The notes below the pieces were generated by a model, which searched no databases, was not told where the DNA came from, and worked only from the letters and a program-made list of their open reading frames with translations. 64,000 nucleotides of DNA, taken from contig NZ_CP071091.1 of the NCBI RefSeq assembly GCF_017301635.1, positions 4,662,001 to 4,726,000 on the forward strand, given 5' to 3'. Position 1 is the stretch's first letter. Every line of letters begins with the position of its first letter. Shown piece by piece: positions 24,500-33,164 of this stretch. A program made the position numbers and the translations under genes. Origin of the DNA: Myxococcus landrumus. GTDB lineage: Bacteria; Myxococcota; Myxococcia; Myxococcales; Myxococcaceae.

Positions 24500-25636
24500 A
24501 TGGCCGAGAAGAAGCCCTCGTCACCTCGTGCGTCCCCCTCCTCGAAGAAGCCCGAGGGGCCCGCGCCCGAGGCCCTGTGGCTCCAACTGGAGCAGCAACT
24601 CCGGGACGCCCTGGGCCCGGACGCCGTGGGTCAGTACCCCGCGGAGCTGGAGCCGATGAGCTGGACCTTCGAGCAGGCGCTCGACGCGGCGGGGCTGTTG
24701 CCGGACGGCTACCAGCGGTTCGTCGCCGCGCTGGGCTATCGCTGGCTCAACACGGGCAAGAAGGGACTGGCGTTCCTTCCACCTCGCTGGCGGGCCCAGG
24801 CGTCACAAGGCATGGGCGAGCCGGGGCGCCAGTGGACGCAGGTCCGCGAGGAACGGGAAGCGGGCCGCCACACCTGGCGCTTCGTGATGTTCGCATCCGA
24901 GGACCTCAACGACGTCAACGGCTTCTGCTTCGGCCAGAGCGCCCAGGGAGACTCGCTGGTCGTCTGGCAGGTGGAGGACAGCCTTCCCGAGAAGGAGCTG
25001 GGCCCCTTCGACGCGTGGCTCACCAAGAAGCTCGCGGCGCTCACCAAGGCGGCCGGCACCGCGAAGAGTGGCGCCAGGAAGCGGGAGCTGGGTGACCCGC
25101 TCGGGTTGGTGCAGGACTCGCTCGGTGAGCTCGGTGAGGAGGTGCGCGCCACCGGTGCCGCCGCGATTCTCGGAACGTTCCCTCGCGACACGAAGAGCAT
25201 CCAGCTGCTCCATCGAAAGCTGGGCGTGGTGCCAGACATGGTGGCCGAGTTCACCGAGCTGGAGAGCCTGGAGCTGAAGGGTGCGGCGCTCCGACACCTG
25301 CCGCCGGTGCTGGCCCGGCTGACGAAGCTCCAGAGGCTCAATGTCGATGGCAATCCCGACCTGGACACCCTGCCCCCGGAGCTGGCCCAGCTCCAGGAGC
25401 TGGAGCAGGTCAGCGTCCAGGGCACGGGGATTCGCGTCGTGCCCGAGGTGCTGAGCCAGCTTCCGAAGCTGCGCTACCTGAGCCTCAAGGCCACGCCCAT
25501 CACCACGCTGCCGGAGTGGCTGTCGCGCATGCCCCACCTCAAGACACTGGACGTGGCGCAGACCTCCATCCCCGCTGAAGAAATCCAGGCGTTGAAGCAG
25601 GCCCACCCCGACTGGTGGCTCATCTCCAGCCACTAG
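24500..25636 (+). CDS. Leucine-rich-repeat protein
   Basis: 378 residues. Residues 1-25 are disordered, 30-185 form an unrecognised globular domain (WTFEQALDAAGLLPDGYQRFVAALGYRW, FVMFASEDLNDVNGFCFGQ) that has a loose SMI1/KNR4 feel, and 250-365 contain five leucine-rich repeats (LESLELKGAALRHLPPVL; LQRLNVDGNPDLDTLPPEL; LEQVSVQGTGIRVVPEVL; LRYLSLKATPITTLPEWL). No signal peptide, so cytoplasmic. LRRs bind proteins; the partner is unknown. GGAGGAGCGG precedes the ATG. Confidence 0.78.
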   Translation: MAEKKPSSPRASPSSKKPEGPAPEALWLQLEQQLRDALGPDAVGQYPAELEPMSWTFEQALDAAGLLPDGYQRFVAALGYRWLNTGKKGLAFLPPRWRAQASQGMGEPGRQWTQVREEREAGRHTWRFVMFASEDLNDVNGFCFGQSAQGDSLVVWQVEDSLPEKELGPFDAWLTKKLAALTKAAGTAKSGARKRELGDPLGLVQDSLGELGEEVRATGAAAILGTFPRDTKSIQLLHRKLGVVPDMVAEFTELESLELKGAALRHLPPVLARLTKLQRLNVDGNPDLDTLPPELAQLQELEQVSVQGTGIRVVPEVLSQLPKLRYLSLKATPITTLPEWLSRMPHLKTLDVAQTSIPAEEIQALKQAHPDWWLISSH

Positions 25637-25771
25637 CGGGTGTTCCAGAACTGGGAAGCCACTTCCCACGAGCGGGCAATCACAAGCCGCTCTGTCCACG
25701 GAGTCCCTCGGGGCCGAGGCGTGGCGCGGCCCTTGCTCTGCGTCGACGGCCACGCCTGCCCCGGAGCGCCC

Positions 25772-28231
25772 ATGTCGGACGTCACCCAGGACCTACGCCT
25801 CGCGTTGAGGATGCTCTCCAGGTCCCCTGTGTTCACCGTCGTCGCGGTGCTCACCCTGGCGTTGGGCATCGCCGCCAACACCGCCATCTTCAGCGTCATC
25901 AACGCGGTGCTGCTCTCCCCCCTGCCCTTCCCCGCGCAGGACCACCTCGTGATGGCGTGGTCCCGGACACCGACCATGCCGCGCTGGTCCGTGGCCCCCG
26001 CCAACTTCCTCGACTGGCGCGCGCAGGGCGAGGTGTTCGAGGGACTGGCCGCCTTCTCCCAGGTCAACGTGAGCCTCTCCGGCGACGACCTGCCGGAGCG
26101 GCTGCGCGGCGCCAGCGTGTCCGCCAACTACTTCCAGGTGCTCGGCGTGGGCGCCGCGCTGGGGGCGACGTTCCAGCCCGTGGCCGGGGAGACAGGGCCT
26201 CGACACGTGGTGGTGCTGAGCCATGACCTGTGGAAGCGGAGGTTCGGCTCGGACCCGGGCATCATCGGCCGCGCGATTCGGCTGGATGAGCGGAGCCACG
26301 AAGTCGTCGGGGTGATGCCGGAGCGCTTCACCCTGCCCGACATCGGGCCCCGAAAGACGACGCCCACCGAGCCTCCCGAGCTCTGGATTCCCGCGCCCCT
26401 CCACGACATTCCCCAACTGGGCCCGGATGCGAGCCTGGACCTCAGCCAGTCGCGCGACACGTCCTATCTGCGAGTGCTCGGGAGGCTGAAGCCGGGCGTG
26501 ACGCTGGAGCGCGCGAGCGCGGCCATGAGCGCCATCGCGCGGCGGCTGGAGCAGGAGTACCCGGCGAGCAACCTCCACTCCGGCGTCACCCTGGTTCCGC
26601 TGCGAGAGCAGATTGTCGGCGACGTGAGGCCGGTGCTGTGGGTGCTGCTGGCGGCGGTGGGGCTCGTCATGGCCATCGCCTGCGCGAACGTGGCCAACCT
26701 CTTCCTGGTGCGCGCGTCGGCCCGGCGGCAGGAGATGGCCGTGCGCGCGGCGCTGGGCGCGGGGCGAGGACGGATGATGCGCCAGCTCCTCACGGAGAGC
26801 CTGGTGCTCGCCCTGCTCGCGGGCGTCCTGGGGGTGTTCCTGGCGGCGTGGGGACTGGATGGGTTGATGAGCCTGGTGCCCGCGGAGCTGCCTCGGCTCG
26901 ACGAGGTCCGCGTGGACGGGCGGGTGCTGGCCTTCGCGCTGTGCGTGTCGCTGGCCACGGGTGTCCTCTTCGGTCTGCTGCCCGCGCTCCAGGCGTCGCG
27001 CCCGGACCTCAACGCGGTGTTGCGGCAGACAGGAGGCGGCAAGCTCGCCGGAGGGCAGCGCTCCCGTGACGCGCTCGTCGTGGGCGAGGTGGCGCTCGCG
27101 CTGGTGCTGCTCATCGGCGCGGGGCTGCTGCTGCGCACGCTGTGGCGGCTCCAGGACGTGGACCCGGGCTTCCGCGAGGAGTCCGTGCTCACGTGGTCCC
27201 TGTCGCTGCCGGGCAACAAGTACCCGGACGAAGCACGGCAGGGCGCCTTCTTCCAGCAAGTGGCGGAGCGCGTGGCGTCGCTGCCCGGCGTGAGGAGCGC
27301 GGGCGCGGCGACGGACCTGCCCCTGGGCGGCGCCAACATCTGGTTCGACGTGGAGGTGGAAGGACGCGCGCCGCCGACTGCGGAAGAGAGCGCGAACGTG
27401 GGCTTCCAGGTGGTCACCTCGGGCTACTTCCAATCCATGGGCATCCCGGTGCGTCGGGGGCGCGAGGTGACGGCCCTCGACACGCGCGAGGCGCAGCCCG
27501 TGGTGGTGCTCAACGAGTCGGCCGCGCGACGGTTCTTTCCGACGGGCGAAGCGGTGGGCCAGCGCCTGCGGCTGGGTGACTCCAGCACGCCGTGGCTCAC
27601 GGTGGTGGGCGTGGTGGGTGACACGCGCTACGACGGGCCGGACAAGGACGCGCGCCCGGAGGCGTATGTGCCGGCGCTCCAGCGCTCGCTCTTCTTCATG
27701 TCCTTCGCGGTGCGCACGGACCTGGAGCCCCTGGCGCTCGCGGGCTCGGTGCGCTCGGCGGTGGCGTCGCTGGACAAGGACCTGCCGCTGAGCGCGCTGC
27801 GAACGATGGAGCAGCGGGTGGAGGCGGCCACGGCGCGTCCTCGCTTCGTGTCCCTGTTGGTGGCGGTGTTCGCGCTGGTGTCGCTGCTGCTGGCCAGCGT
27901 GGGCCTGTCGGGTGTCATGGCCTATACGGCGCGCCAACGGACGCGGGAGATTGGCATCCGCATGGCGCTGGGGGCGCGGCCCGCGGACGTGCTGCGCATG
28001 GTGCTGGGCCAGGGAATGCGGCTGGCGCTTGCGGGCGTGGCGCTGGGCCTCCTGGGTGCATGGGCCCTGACACGCGTGCTGTCCAGCCAGTTGTTCGGCG
28101 TCAGCGCGACGGACCCCGCTGTCTTCGGCTCCCTGGCGGTGCTGGTGGCGGGCGTCGCGCTGCTCGCGACGTGGCTGCCCGCGTACCGGGCCACCTTGGT
28201 GGACCCTCAGGTGGCCCTGCGCGGCGAGTAG
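25772..28231 (+). CDS. ADOP-type duplicated ABC permease (MacB/FtsX family)
   Basis: 819 residues. N-terminal membrane segment (residues 20-45, VFTVVAVLTLALGIAANTAIFSVINAVLL), a periplasmic MacB-like domain, three membrane segments (about 290-410, with QEMAVRAALGAGRGRMMRQLL), a second TM/periplasmic repeat from 430, and a final FtsX block (TREIGIRMALGARPADVLRMVLGQGM, ~730) to the C-terminus (YRATLVDPQVALRGE). This is the 'ADOP' arrangement of acidobacterial/myxobacterial orphan permeases. No ATPase gene is adjacent. Substrate unknown. Confidence 0.9.
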   Translation: MSDVTQDLRLALRMLSRSPVFTVVAVLTLALGIAANTAIFSVINAVLLSPLPFPAQDHLVMAWSRTPTMPRWSVAPANFLDWRAQGEVFEGLAAFSQVNVSLSGDDLPERLRGASVSANYFQVLGVGAALGATFQPVAGETGPRHVVVLSHDLWKRRFGSDPGIIGRAIRLDERSHEVVGVMPERFTLPDIGPRKTTPTEPPELWIPAPLHDIPQLGPDASLDLSQSRDTSYLRVLGRLKPGVTLERASAAMSAIARRLEQEYPASNLHSGVTLVPLREQIVGDVRPVLWVLLAAVGLVMAIACANVANLFLVRASARRQEMAVRAALGAGRGRMMRQLLTESLVLALLAGVLGVFLAAWGLDGLMSLVPAELPRLDEVRVDGRVLAFALCVSLATGVLFGLLPALQASRPDLNAVLRQTGGGKLAGGQRSRDALVVGEVALALVLLIGAGLLLRTLWRLQDVDPGFREESVLTWSLSLPGNKYPDEARQGAFFQQVAERVASLPGVRSAGAATDLPLGGANIWFDVEVEGRAPPTAEESANVGFQVVTSGYFQSMGIPVRRGREVTALDTREAQPVVVLNESAARRFFPTGEAVGQRLRLGDSSTPWLTVVGVVGDTRYDGPDKDARPEAYVPALQRSLFFMSFAVRTDLEPLALAGSVRSAVASLDKDLPLSALRTMEQRVEAATARPRFVSLLVAVFALVSLLLASVGLSGVMAYTARQRTREIGIRMALGARPADVLRMVLGQGMRLALAGVALGLLGAWALTRVLSSQLFGVSATDPAVFGSLAVLVAGVALLATWLPAYRATLVDPQVALRGE

Positions 28232-28243
28232 CGCCGGGACGGC

Positions 28244-28918
28244 TCACGTCGCGAGGAGGGCGTTCCCCACGGCGCGGAAGTCCTGGAGGTCCAGGTCCTC
28301 ACGGCGGAGCACGTCGCACAGGCGGGTGAACCACGCCTCGAAGCTGGCGAACGCGGGCGTTGGAGGATTGTTCGGGTCCAGCCACTCGCCGTCGTCGACG
28401 TAGTGCCCCGTCAGCGTCTCGAAGTCATTGTCCTCCATGAAGACGGGCAGCTCGCCGTCCCGGGGCGCGCCGCGCGTGTAGAAGCACCAGCGCGCGGCCT
28501 CGCTGCCCAAGTGAGCATCCGCGAAGGCGATGAGGTCCGTGGTGGTGATGTCCCCCCGGTCATCCCCCACGTCCGTCCCCGCCGGAACCCACGAGGCCGT
28601 GAGCGAGTCGAGCGTGGGCGCCCAGACGTGGAACGGGCGATAGGTCTCCCACTTCCTTCCACCGTCCGGCTGATACTCAAGGCGCACTTCGCGGTGCAGC
28701 AGCAGGAACTCGCGGTAGCTGGCGGGGACGGGGAAGGACTCCTCGACGAACGGCGTGGGCAGCTCCCATTCGTAGGTGGACAACAGGCCGGGCAGCGCAT
28801 CCACCTCCGCCTGCGAGAGCGGAGCCTCCCGAACCAATCGCCAGCCCCGAGCCCGAGCCCAGGAGTCCATCGAGTCCAACAGCGCCTTCAAGTCCTCTCG
28901 CCAGGTCGCGCTCGCCAT
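28244..28918 (-). CDS. SMI1/KNR4-like protein
   Basis: 224 residues with the SMI1/KNR4 pattern: LVREAPLSQAEVDALPGLL, PASYREFLLLHREVRLE, YRPFHVWAP, DLIAFADAH, and a late acidic segment (FEAWFTRLCDVLRRED). SUKH-family proteins are frequent immunity proteins of polymorphic toxins but also have other binding roles. It resembles the product at 35205 in layout. It lies next to the degraded toxin-like island at 29.0-30.6 kb, which makes an immunity role plausible, but it is also convergent with, and 12 bp from, the permease gene. Confidence 0.75.
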   Translation of the reverse strand: MASATWREDLKALLDSMDSWARARGWRLVREAPLSQAEVDALPGLLSTYEWELPTPFVEESFPVPASYREFLLLHREVRLEYQPDGGRKWETYRPFHVWAPTLDSLTASWVPAGTDVGDDRGDITTTDLIAFADAHLGSEAARWCFYTRGAPRDGELPVFMEDNDFETLTGHYVDDGEWLDPNNPPTPAFASFEAWFTRLCDVLRREDLDLQDFRAVGNALLAT

Positions 28919-29031
28919 ATGCCGTCCCGTTTATCCGGCGGCGCGGCTCGCGGGAAGTCCGTCCCCCCCTTCGACGCTGCCCCAGCAGCGGTGTCCAGGA
29001 CGGACGAGCCCCGATTGATGTAGCTCCTGCG

Positions 29032-29346
29032 TCAATCACATCCGTTGCATTTCTCCTGAGCGGTCACGGCGGGCTGACAGGTGCCTTGCGTCCCATCGGG
29101 CCCTTCGTCAATCCATGCGTCGCCGTCGTTGTCGCACGCGTCTCACTTCTCCGACCCATAGGCCGAGCACGTGCTCGCGATGAACTCACCCTCCGAGCCA
29201 TACCGGACATGGCCTTGGACACCACAGACCGACCACGAGACGTTCGAGCCCCCCGTGAACAAACCACACTTCGGGCAGTCGTCGCATACCGTGTCACGCA
29301 GAACACCCTGCGGCAGGACCGAACTCGAACGCCTTCGCGATGAACG
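29032..29346 (-). pseudogene. Cys-rich MopE/thrombospondin-like remnant with in-frame stop
   Basis: Reading the minus strand in the frame ending at 29032 gives a Cys-rich protein-like sequence: VLRDTVCDDCPKCGLF, SNVSWSVCGVQGH, EFIASTCSAYGSEK, then TGA (29143-29145), then DACDNDGDAWIDEGPDGTQG, CQPAVTAQEKCNGCD and TGA. CDNDGDxxIDEG is the acidic calcium-binding type repeat seen in MopE-like and RHS-associated secreted proteins of myxobacteria. There is no start codon at the 5' end, and it overlaps the end of the preceding small gene in another frame. I read it as the 3' remnant of a large exported gene. Confidence 0.6.
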
Positions 29347-29692
29347 TCAGCTTCACCAAGAAGGCGTCTGGGTCAGTTCCTCCGGAGAGAGCGAAATGGA
29401 ACTCGATGTGCTCGCCGTCTCCACTCAACGCAGCGCCAAAATCCACGACAGTGGAGTTGAACTGGTAGGTCTTCTCATCCCAGATGACCGACCGCACCCC
29501 GTGCAGGCTCAGTAGCGCCGGAGCGAATCTCGCTTCTGGCTCGAAGATGCTGCCTCCTCCGGCCTTGAGCACCTTGCCTGCGTTGAAGGTGAGCCGGCAC
29601 TCGGCCTCGGGGATTCTGAACTCCACCCGTTGGAGCAGCGAGTCGCCGAGGTACAGGGTGTTGAAGCAGCTCACGATCTCGTTGCGATCCAT
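29294..29692 (-). CDS. Small immunity-like protein (possibly DUF6258)
   Basis: 132 residues. Start at 29692 (MDRNEIVSCFNTLYLGDSLL), with GGAG six bases upstream; ATG 29698 and GTG 29704 are in frame. It is a compact beta-rich cytosolic protein (VEFRIPEAECRLTFNAG, FHFALSGGTDPDAFLVKLTF) with no signal. From memory it resembles DUF6258 proteins found beside polymorphic toxins; this could not be checked. It follows a decayed toxin-tail-like frame and overlaps the 5' side of a Cys-rich remnant, as orphan immunity genes often do. Codon usage is less GC-biased than in flanking genes. Confidence 0.6.
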   Translation of the reverse strand: MDRNEIVSCFNTLYLGDSLLQRVEFRIPEAECRLTFNAGKVLKAGGGSIFEPEARFAPALLSLHGVRSVIWDEKTYQFNSTVVDFGAALSGDGEHIEFHFALSGGTDPDAFLVKLTFIAKAFEFGPAAGCSA

Positions 29693-29696
29693 GACC

Positions 29697-29846
29697 ATCT
29701 CCACAGGGGTTCACCGGCCAGCGAGCAGCCAGCGAGTCATAGGAGACCACGTTGCCGTGTGGATCGGGGCTCGGCCCACGTTGGTTTGCGCCGGGTCCTG
29801 GCAGGGACCCGTGCCCATGTGACTGTGGGTAGTGATGGTGTCTTCA
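29697..29846 (-). pseudogene. Decayed toxin-tail-like frame ahead of the small immunity-like gene
   Basis: In the frame different from the following gene, the minus strand reads HHHYPQSHGHGSLPGPG then SPDPHGNVVSYDSLAARWPV and NPCGD, with a stop (TGA) just before it. The composition (His/Pro/Gly, DPHGN) resembles a C-terminal toxin tail and runs into the next gene's start. No start codon is present and no intact parent gene exists. Low confidence; it could be chance. Confidence 0.3.
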
Positions 29847-29855
29847 GTACAGCGA

Positions 29856-30299
29856 CTATGCGGGCGAGCCATTGGGGAACTGAGCGGAGGCGCTCACAAT
29901 AGATTCATCGAGCCGCCTGACTTCAATCGAGCCACACACAAGAACGAGCTCCACGACACTGAACTCGGCTTCATTGAGCCATTCCGTGGTTGTGAAACCG
30001 AACCTGGCCTTGATCTTCCCCTGGTGCTCACCGATTTCGCACGATTCGACCCGGACTCGCCCGCCAACGAACGGAATACGGCAGAGCAGATAGTCAATAG
30101 ACCTAAACAACAGCATACCGGGAGAACTTGTCGCAGTGCCCTTCCCCCGATAGAGGTCATCAACGACTACCTCAATCCAGCGCTCCCTGAAATCCTGGGT
30201 CACGCGTTCGACGAAGCAATCATCAAGTCCACCATGTCTCTCCAAAAGCGCCCGGGCCGAGTCGGGGTCGGAAGCAATGCACACTTCATTCATGCTCAT
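29856..30299 (-). CDS. Small immunity-like protein
   Basis: 147 residues, family not recognised. MSMNEVCIASDPDSARALLERHGG, CFVERVTQDFRERWIEVVVDDLYR, LLFRSIDYLLCRIPFVGGRVRVESCEI, FGFTTTEWLNEAEFSVVELVLVCGSIEVRRLDES: a cytosolic, acidic alpha/beta protein. The start at 30299 has GAGG eight bases upstream and its ATG overlaps (ATGA) the stop of an upstream frame that looks like a toxin tail. That coupling is typical of toxin-immunity pairs. Function is inferred only from this layout. Confidence 0.55.
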   Translation of the reverse strand: MSMNEVCIASDPDSARALLERHGGLDDCFVERVTQDFRERWIEVVVDDLYRGKGTATSSPGMLLFRSIDYLLCRIPFVGGRVRVESCEIGEHQGKIKARFGFTTTEWLNEAEFSVVELVLVCGSIEVRRLDESIVSASAQFPNGSPA

Positions 30300-30391
30300 G
30301 GCGCAAACCTCGGCGGGGCATTGATGGGCTCGGGAGCTGCGTCCAAATGATAGGGGTCCTGTCCACCGTGAGTATTGCCCCCGTTCCCGGT
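30296..30391 (-). pseudogene. Toxin-tail-like frame coupled to the 30299 gene
   Basis: The 31 codons after a TGA at 30392-30394 read TGNGGNTHGGQDPYHLDAAP then EPINAPPRFAP and end in TGA overlapping the ATG of the next gene. No start codon, no intact upstream gene. The short, glycine/proline-rich sequence and 4-base overlap suggest the last codons of a lost upstream gene. Confidence 0.35.
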
Positions 30392-30640
30392 TCAAGGGGA
30401 TGGACCGCTACACGCTCGCTGGACTTTCCGGTGACAGGGGCCCTGGTTCCGTAAGAGTGCCCCTGATTCTGCCGGGCAGATGGAGCCTTATAGGCCCCCT
30501 TGTGGCATCCGAGCCCTTGATGTGTAGGACCGTTCCCTCGGATGCCACGGTCTCCGCAGCAAAGACAGTTGCGCCCACACCGTGGCGTCGGCGCAAATGG
30601 AGCAGCCCTTGGGGCCCATGCTGGCGAAGCCAAGACGGCC
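30300..30640. other. Gene-poor 340-bp stretch in the accessory island
   Basis: Between the 30299 gene and the DUF3224 lipoprotein. It holds the toxin-tail-like frame above and a strong inverted repeat (30502-30548). Minus-strand frames are short and interrupted. Base composition is less GC-biased than the flanks. I see no intact gene; remnants of an rhs-type or other polymorphic toxin 3' end are the best guess. Confidence 0.45.
30502..30548. repeat. 12-bp perfect inverted repeat with 23-nt loop
   Basis: GTGGCATCCGAG (30502-30513) pairs exactly with CTCGGATGCCAC (30537-30548). The 23-nt loop is larger than for a typical terminator and there is no T-tract. It may be a transcript hairpin, a protein site or a recombination footprint. 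Confidence 0.5.
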
Positions 30641-31156
30641 TTACGGCGTCTCCACGAGCGCGTAGTCGAACTCGTAGGTGTGCTTCCCCTCCGAGTCGAT
30701 GTGAATCATCATCGTGCCCGTCAGCCCCTTGAGCTCCTCGGTGCCCGAGTCCGGAACCACGCTGATGACGAGCTTGGGAACACCCCGCGCCATCAGCCCC
30801 GAGTGCTGGATGACGAAGCTGCCCTTGCGTCCCTGCAGCGTGCCGGTGACGCGCTCCAGCGCGACGTAGCCTCCCGACGAGTTCTCATCGAGCGTCGCGA
30901 GCATCTGCCCCGAGCCCGTCCCCTCCAGCTCGCCGTGGTACTTCTTGTCGATGGACATCCGGCCCACCGGATACGCCAGCGGCTCCGCGTCCGGGGCCAT
31001 CGGCTTCACCTTGACGTCAAAGGGGCCCTTCACATGCTTCGTCATGTTCGTCTCACTCCGAGTCTCTGAGGGAACCGCCGCCCGGCTCCCCGCACATCCC
31101 TGAAACAACACGGCGCCCAGCGCCCACGCCAGCCACTTCGTCCCCGTATTCATCAT
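30641..31156 (-). CDS. DUF3224 domain lipoprotein
   Basis: 171 residues. Lipoprotein signal with LFQGC (Cys ~21). The mature part (40-165) matches the DUF3224 beta-barrel: VKGPFDVKVKPM, YHGELEGTGSGQMLAT, GYVALERVTGTLQGRKGSFVIQHSG, GTEELKGLTGTMMIHID. The fold is related to allene-oxide-cyclase-like barrels; function unknown. ATG 31156 or the adjoining ATG 31153. Divergent from the AraC gene. Confidence 0.88.
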   Translation of the reverse strand: MMNTGTKWLAWALGAVLFQGCAGSRAAVPSETRSETNMTKHVKGPFDVKVKPMAPDAEPLAYPVGRMSIDKKYHGELEGTGSGQMLATLDENSSGGYVALERVTGTLQGRKGSFVIQHSGLMARGVPKLVISVVPDSGTEELKGLTGTMMIHIDSEGKHTYEFDYALVETP

Positions 31157-31247
31157 GGGTGACTCCCTCGTCCAAGTGGCCCGTCAGATACGCGAGCGCA
31201 CGCGGGGCGGATTGCAAAAACGCGACACGCCGACAGAATGCGCGGCG

Positions 31248-32075
31248 GTGAGCCGTCCCCGCATCGATGCGCCTCGAGGCGTCCTCCAGCGCCGAGCCCC
31301 CACGAGCAAGGTGGCTCATGAACGCTTCGCCCCTTCCCCGGACCTGGAGGAGTACATCCAGCACTTCTGGACCGTGCGCTGGGACCTGCGCGATGAGCCA
31401 CCCCTGCTCGCCGAGACGCTCCCGCACCCGTGCATCCACCTGGTGTTCGAGAAGGGACAGGCGCGAATCGCCGGCGTCCACTCGCGCCGCTTCCGCCAGT
31501 GGCTCCGAGGACACGCGCGCGTCTTCGGCATCAAGTTCCGCCCCGCGGCCTTCCAGCCCGTGCTGGGCAAGCCGCTGTCGGCACTGACGGACCGCACGGT
31601 GAGCCTGCGCTCCGTGTTCGGACCGGAGAGCGACGCGCTGAAGGCCACGCTCCTCACGGAGCCGGACCTCCGCCAGTGCGTGGCCCAGGCCCAGGACTTC
31701 CTCAGGCCCCGCCTTCCGCCCATGCCGCCGCTCATCGCTCGACTGCGAGACCTGGTGGAGCGGCTCGCGCAGGATGCGTCCCTCACGCGCATGGAGCAGG
31801 TGGCCGAGCTCGCGGGGATGGAGCCTCGCAACCTCCAGCGGCGCTTTCGCGCGGCGGTGGGCGTCAGCCCCAAGTGGGTCCTCCAGCGCTATCGGCTCCA
31901 CGAGGCCGCCGAGCAGCTCGCGCGCCCGGACGCTCCCGACATGGCGAGCCTCGCGCTCCAGTTGGGCTACTTCGACCAGTCGCACTTCATCCGCGACTTC
32001 AAGGCGCTGGTGGGCTGCGCGCCGGGTGAGTACGCGGCACGCGCCGCCGCCAGCAGGACTCGCGCGGCGAAGTAG
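31248..32075 (+). CDS. AraC family transcriptional regulator with DUF6597-like N-terminus
   Basis: 275 residues from GTG 31248. The frame opens at 31155, but that start would overlap the start codon of the divergent lipoprotein gene, so a later start is preferred; no ribosome site is clear. N-terminal domain: FAPSPDLEEYIQHFWTVRWD and HARVFGIKFRPAAFQPVLGKPL (DUF6597-like). C-terminal AraC helix-turn-helix pair: VAELAGMEPRNLQRRFRAAVGVSPKWVLQRYRL and ASLALQLGYFDQSHFIRDFKALVGCAPGEY. It probably regulates the divergent DUF3224 lipoprotein. Confidence 0.85.
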   Translation: MSRPRIDAPRGVLQRRAPTSKVAHERFAPSPDLEEYIQHFWTVRWDLRDEPPLLAETLPHPCIHLVFEKGQARIAGVHSRRFRQWLRGHARVFGIKFRPAAFQPVLGKPLSALTDRTVSLRSVFGPESDALKATLLTEPDLRQCVAQAQDFLRPRLPPMPPLIARLRDLVERLAQDASLTRMEQVAELAGMEPRNLQRRFRAAVGVSPKWVLQRYRLHEAAEQLARPDAPDMASLALQLGYFDQSHFIRDFKALVGCAPGEYAARAAASRTRAAK

Positions 32076-32186
32076 CAAGCACTACAGCGGAGCGGACGGA
32101 AGGCGTCCCCTGTCACCTTCCGCCCGCCCCGCTTTTCAACATGACGACCCAGGTGCGTCACTCCCCAAAGCGCCGCACCCCGGCCA

Positions 32187-33164
32187 TCACTGGAACAGCA
32201 GGCAGTAGGTATCCAGCTCGTAGAAGTCCGACGGCACGAACGGGTTCCACGTCTGGCGCACGAAGTAGAGGCGGCGGCCGTCCACGCTCAGCGACGGGTG
32301 GAACTCATCCTTCTCCGTGTTCACCTTGGGCCCCAGGTTGATGGCCTTCGTCCACCGGCCGCCGCCCAGGTTGAGGCTGGCGTACAGGTCTCCCAGGCCA
32401 TGGCCCTCGGGACGGTTCAGCGAGGCGAAGATGAGCACCCGGCCGTCCGCGGAGATGTGCGAGTTGTACTCCCAGAAGTCATCGCTGTTGATGGCGATGG
32501 GCAGCTTCTGCGCGGGGGCGTAACCGGGGCCGCGGCGCTCCGCGCGGTAGATGTTGAAGTCCGAGTCGAACGTGCCGCTCGCGTAGTACAGGTTCCCCGC
32601 GCGGTCCGCGCTGACGTACAGCTCCATGCGGTCCGAGTTGATGTTGGGGCCCAGGTGCTGCGGCTCACCCCAGCTTCCATTCGGGAGCTTGTGCACCACC
32701 CACAGGTCCGAGTCCGGGCGCTCCTCGGTGCCGGTGATGGGGCGCGTGGACGAGAAGAAGAGCGACTGGCCATCCGGGGACAGGAACGGGTCGGTGTCCA
32801 GGTACGTGCCGGAGAAGGACACCATCTGCCCGGGGGTGAAGTGGCCGTTCACCTTGTGCGTCTCGTAGATGGCCTGGAAGGGCGCCTCCGCGGCATCCAC
32901 GTGGTAGTACGCCGTGTTGCCGTCCGCGGAGAACGTGAGGCGGTACTCGGAGCGCTCCGGCAGGGAGACCTCTCCAGGGGCGAACATGCTGCCACCGGTG
33001 GGGCAGGTCAGGCCCCACAGGGCCTCGCTGGACACGCCCTGCGCACCGAGCGCCTCCGCCACCTTGGCGGACTCCGGCTCCTGCGCGGCGCAGGCCATGG
33101 ACAGCGACGACATGGCGGCGACAAGACCAACGGACCACGACTTCTTCGAGGTGAACGAGTGCAT
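32187..33164 (-). CDS. TolB/PD40 beta-propeller lipoprotein
   Basis: 325 residues. Signal with LSMAC lipobox (Cys ~25). The rest is a beta-propeller: repeated blades with sentinel motifs DPFLSPDGQSLFFSSTR, HISADGRVLIFASLN, HPSLSVDGRRLYFVRQ (PD40-type). Such propellers bind ligands or proteins in the periplasm or on the cell surface. It lies 114 bp downstream of the LytTR regulator on the same strand and could be in its regulon. Confidence 0.85.
   Translation of the reverse strand: MHSFTSKKSWSVGLVAAMSSLSMACAAQEPESAKVAEALGAQGVSSEALWGLTCPTGGSMFAPGEVSLPERSEYRLTFSADGNTAYYHVDAAEAPFQAIYETHKVNGHFTPGQMVSFSGTYLDTDPFLSPDGQSLFFSSTRPITGTEERPDSDLWVVHKLPNGSWGEPQHLGPNINSDRMELYVSADRAGNLYYASGTFDSDFNIYRAERRGPGYAPAQKLPIAINSDDFWEYNSHISADGRVLIFASLNRPEGHGLGDLYASLNLGGGRWTKAINLGPKVNTEKDEFHPSLSVDGRRLYFVRQTWNPFVPSDFYELDTYCLLFQ

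Noticed and set aside
30286..30633. 115-codon minus-strand frame over the 30.3-30.6 kb stretch
   Set aside because: Cys/Arg/Pro-rich, no start signal, and it overlaps the start of a better-supported gene in another frame.
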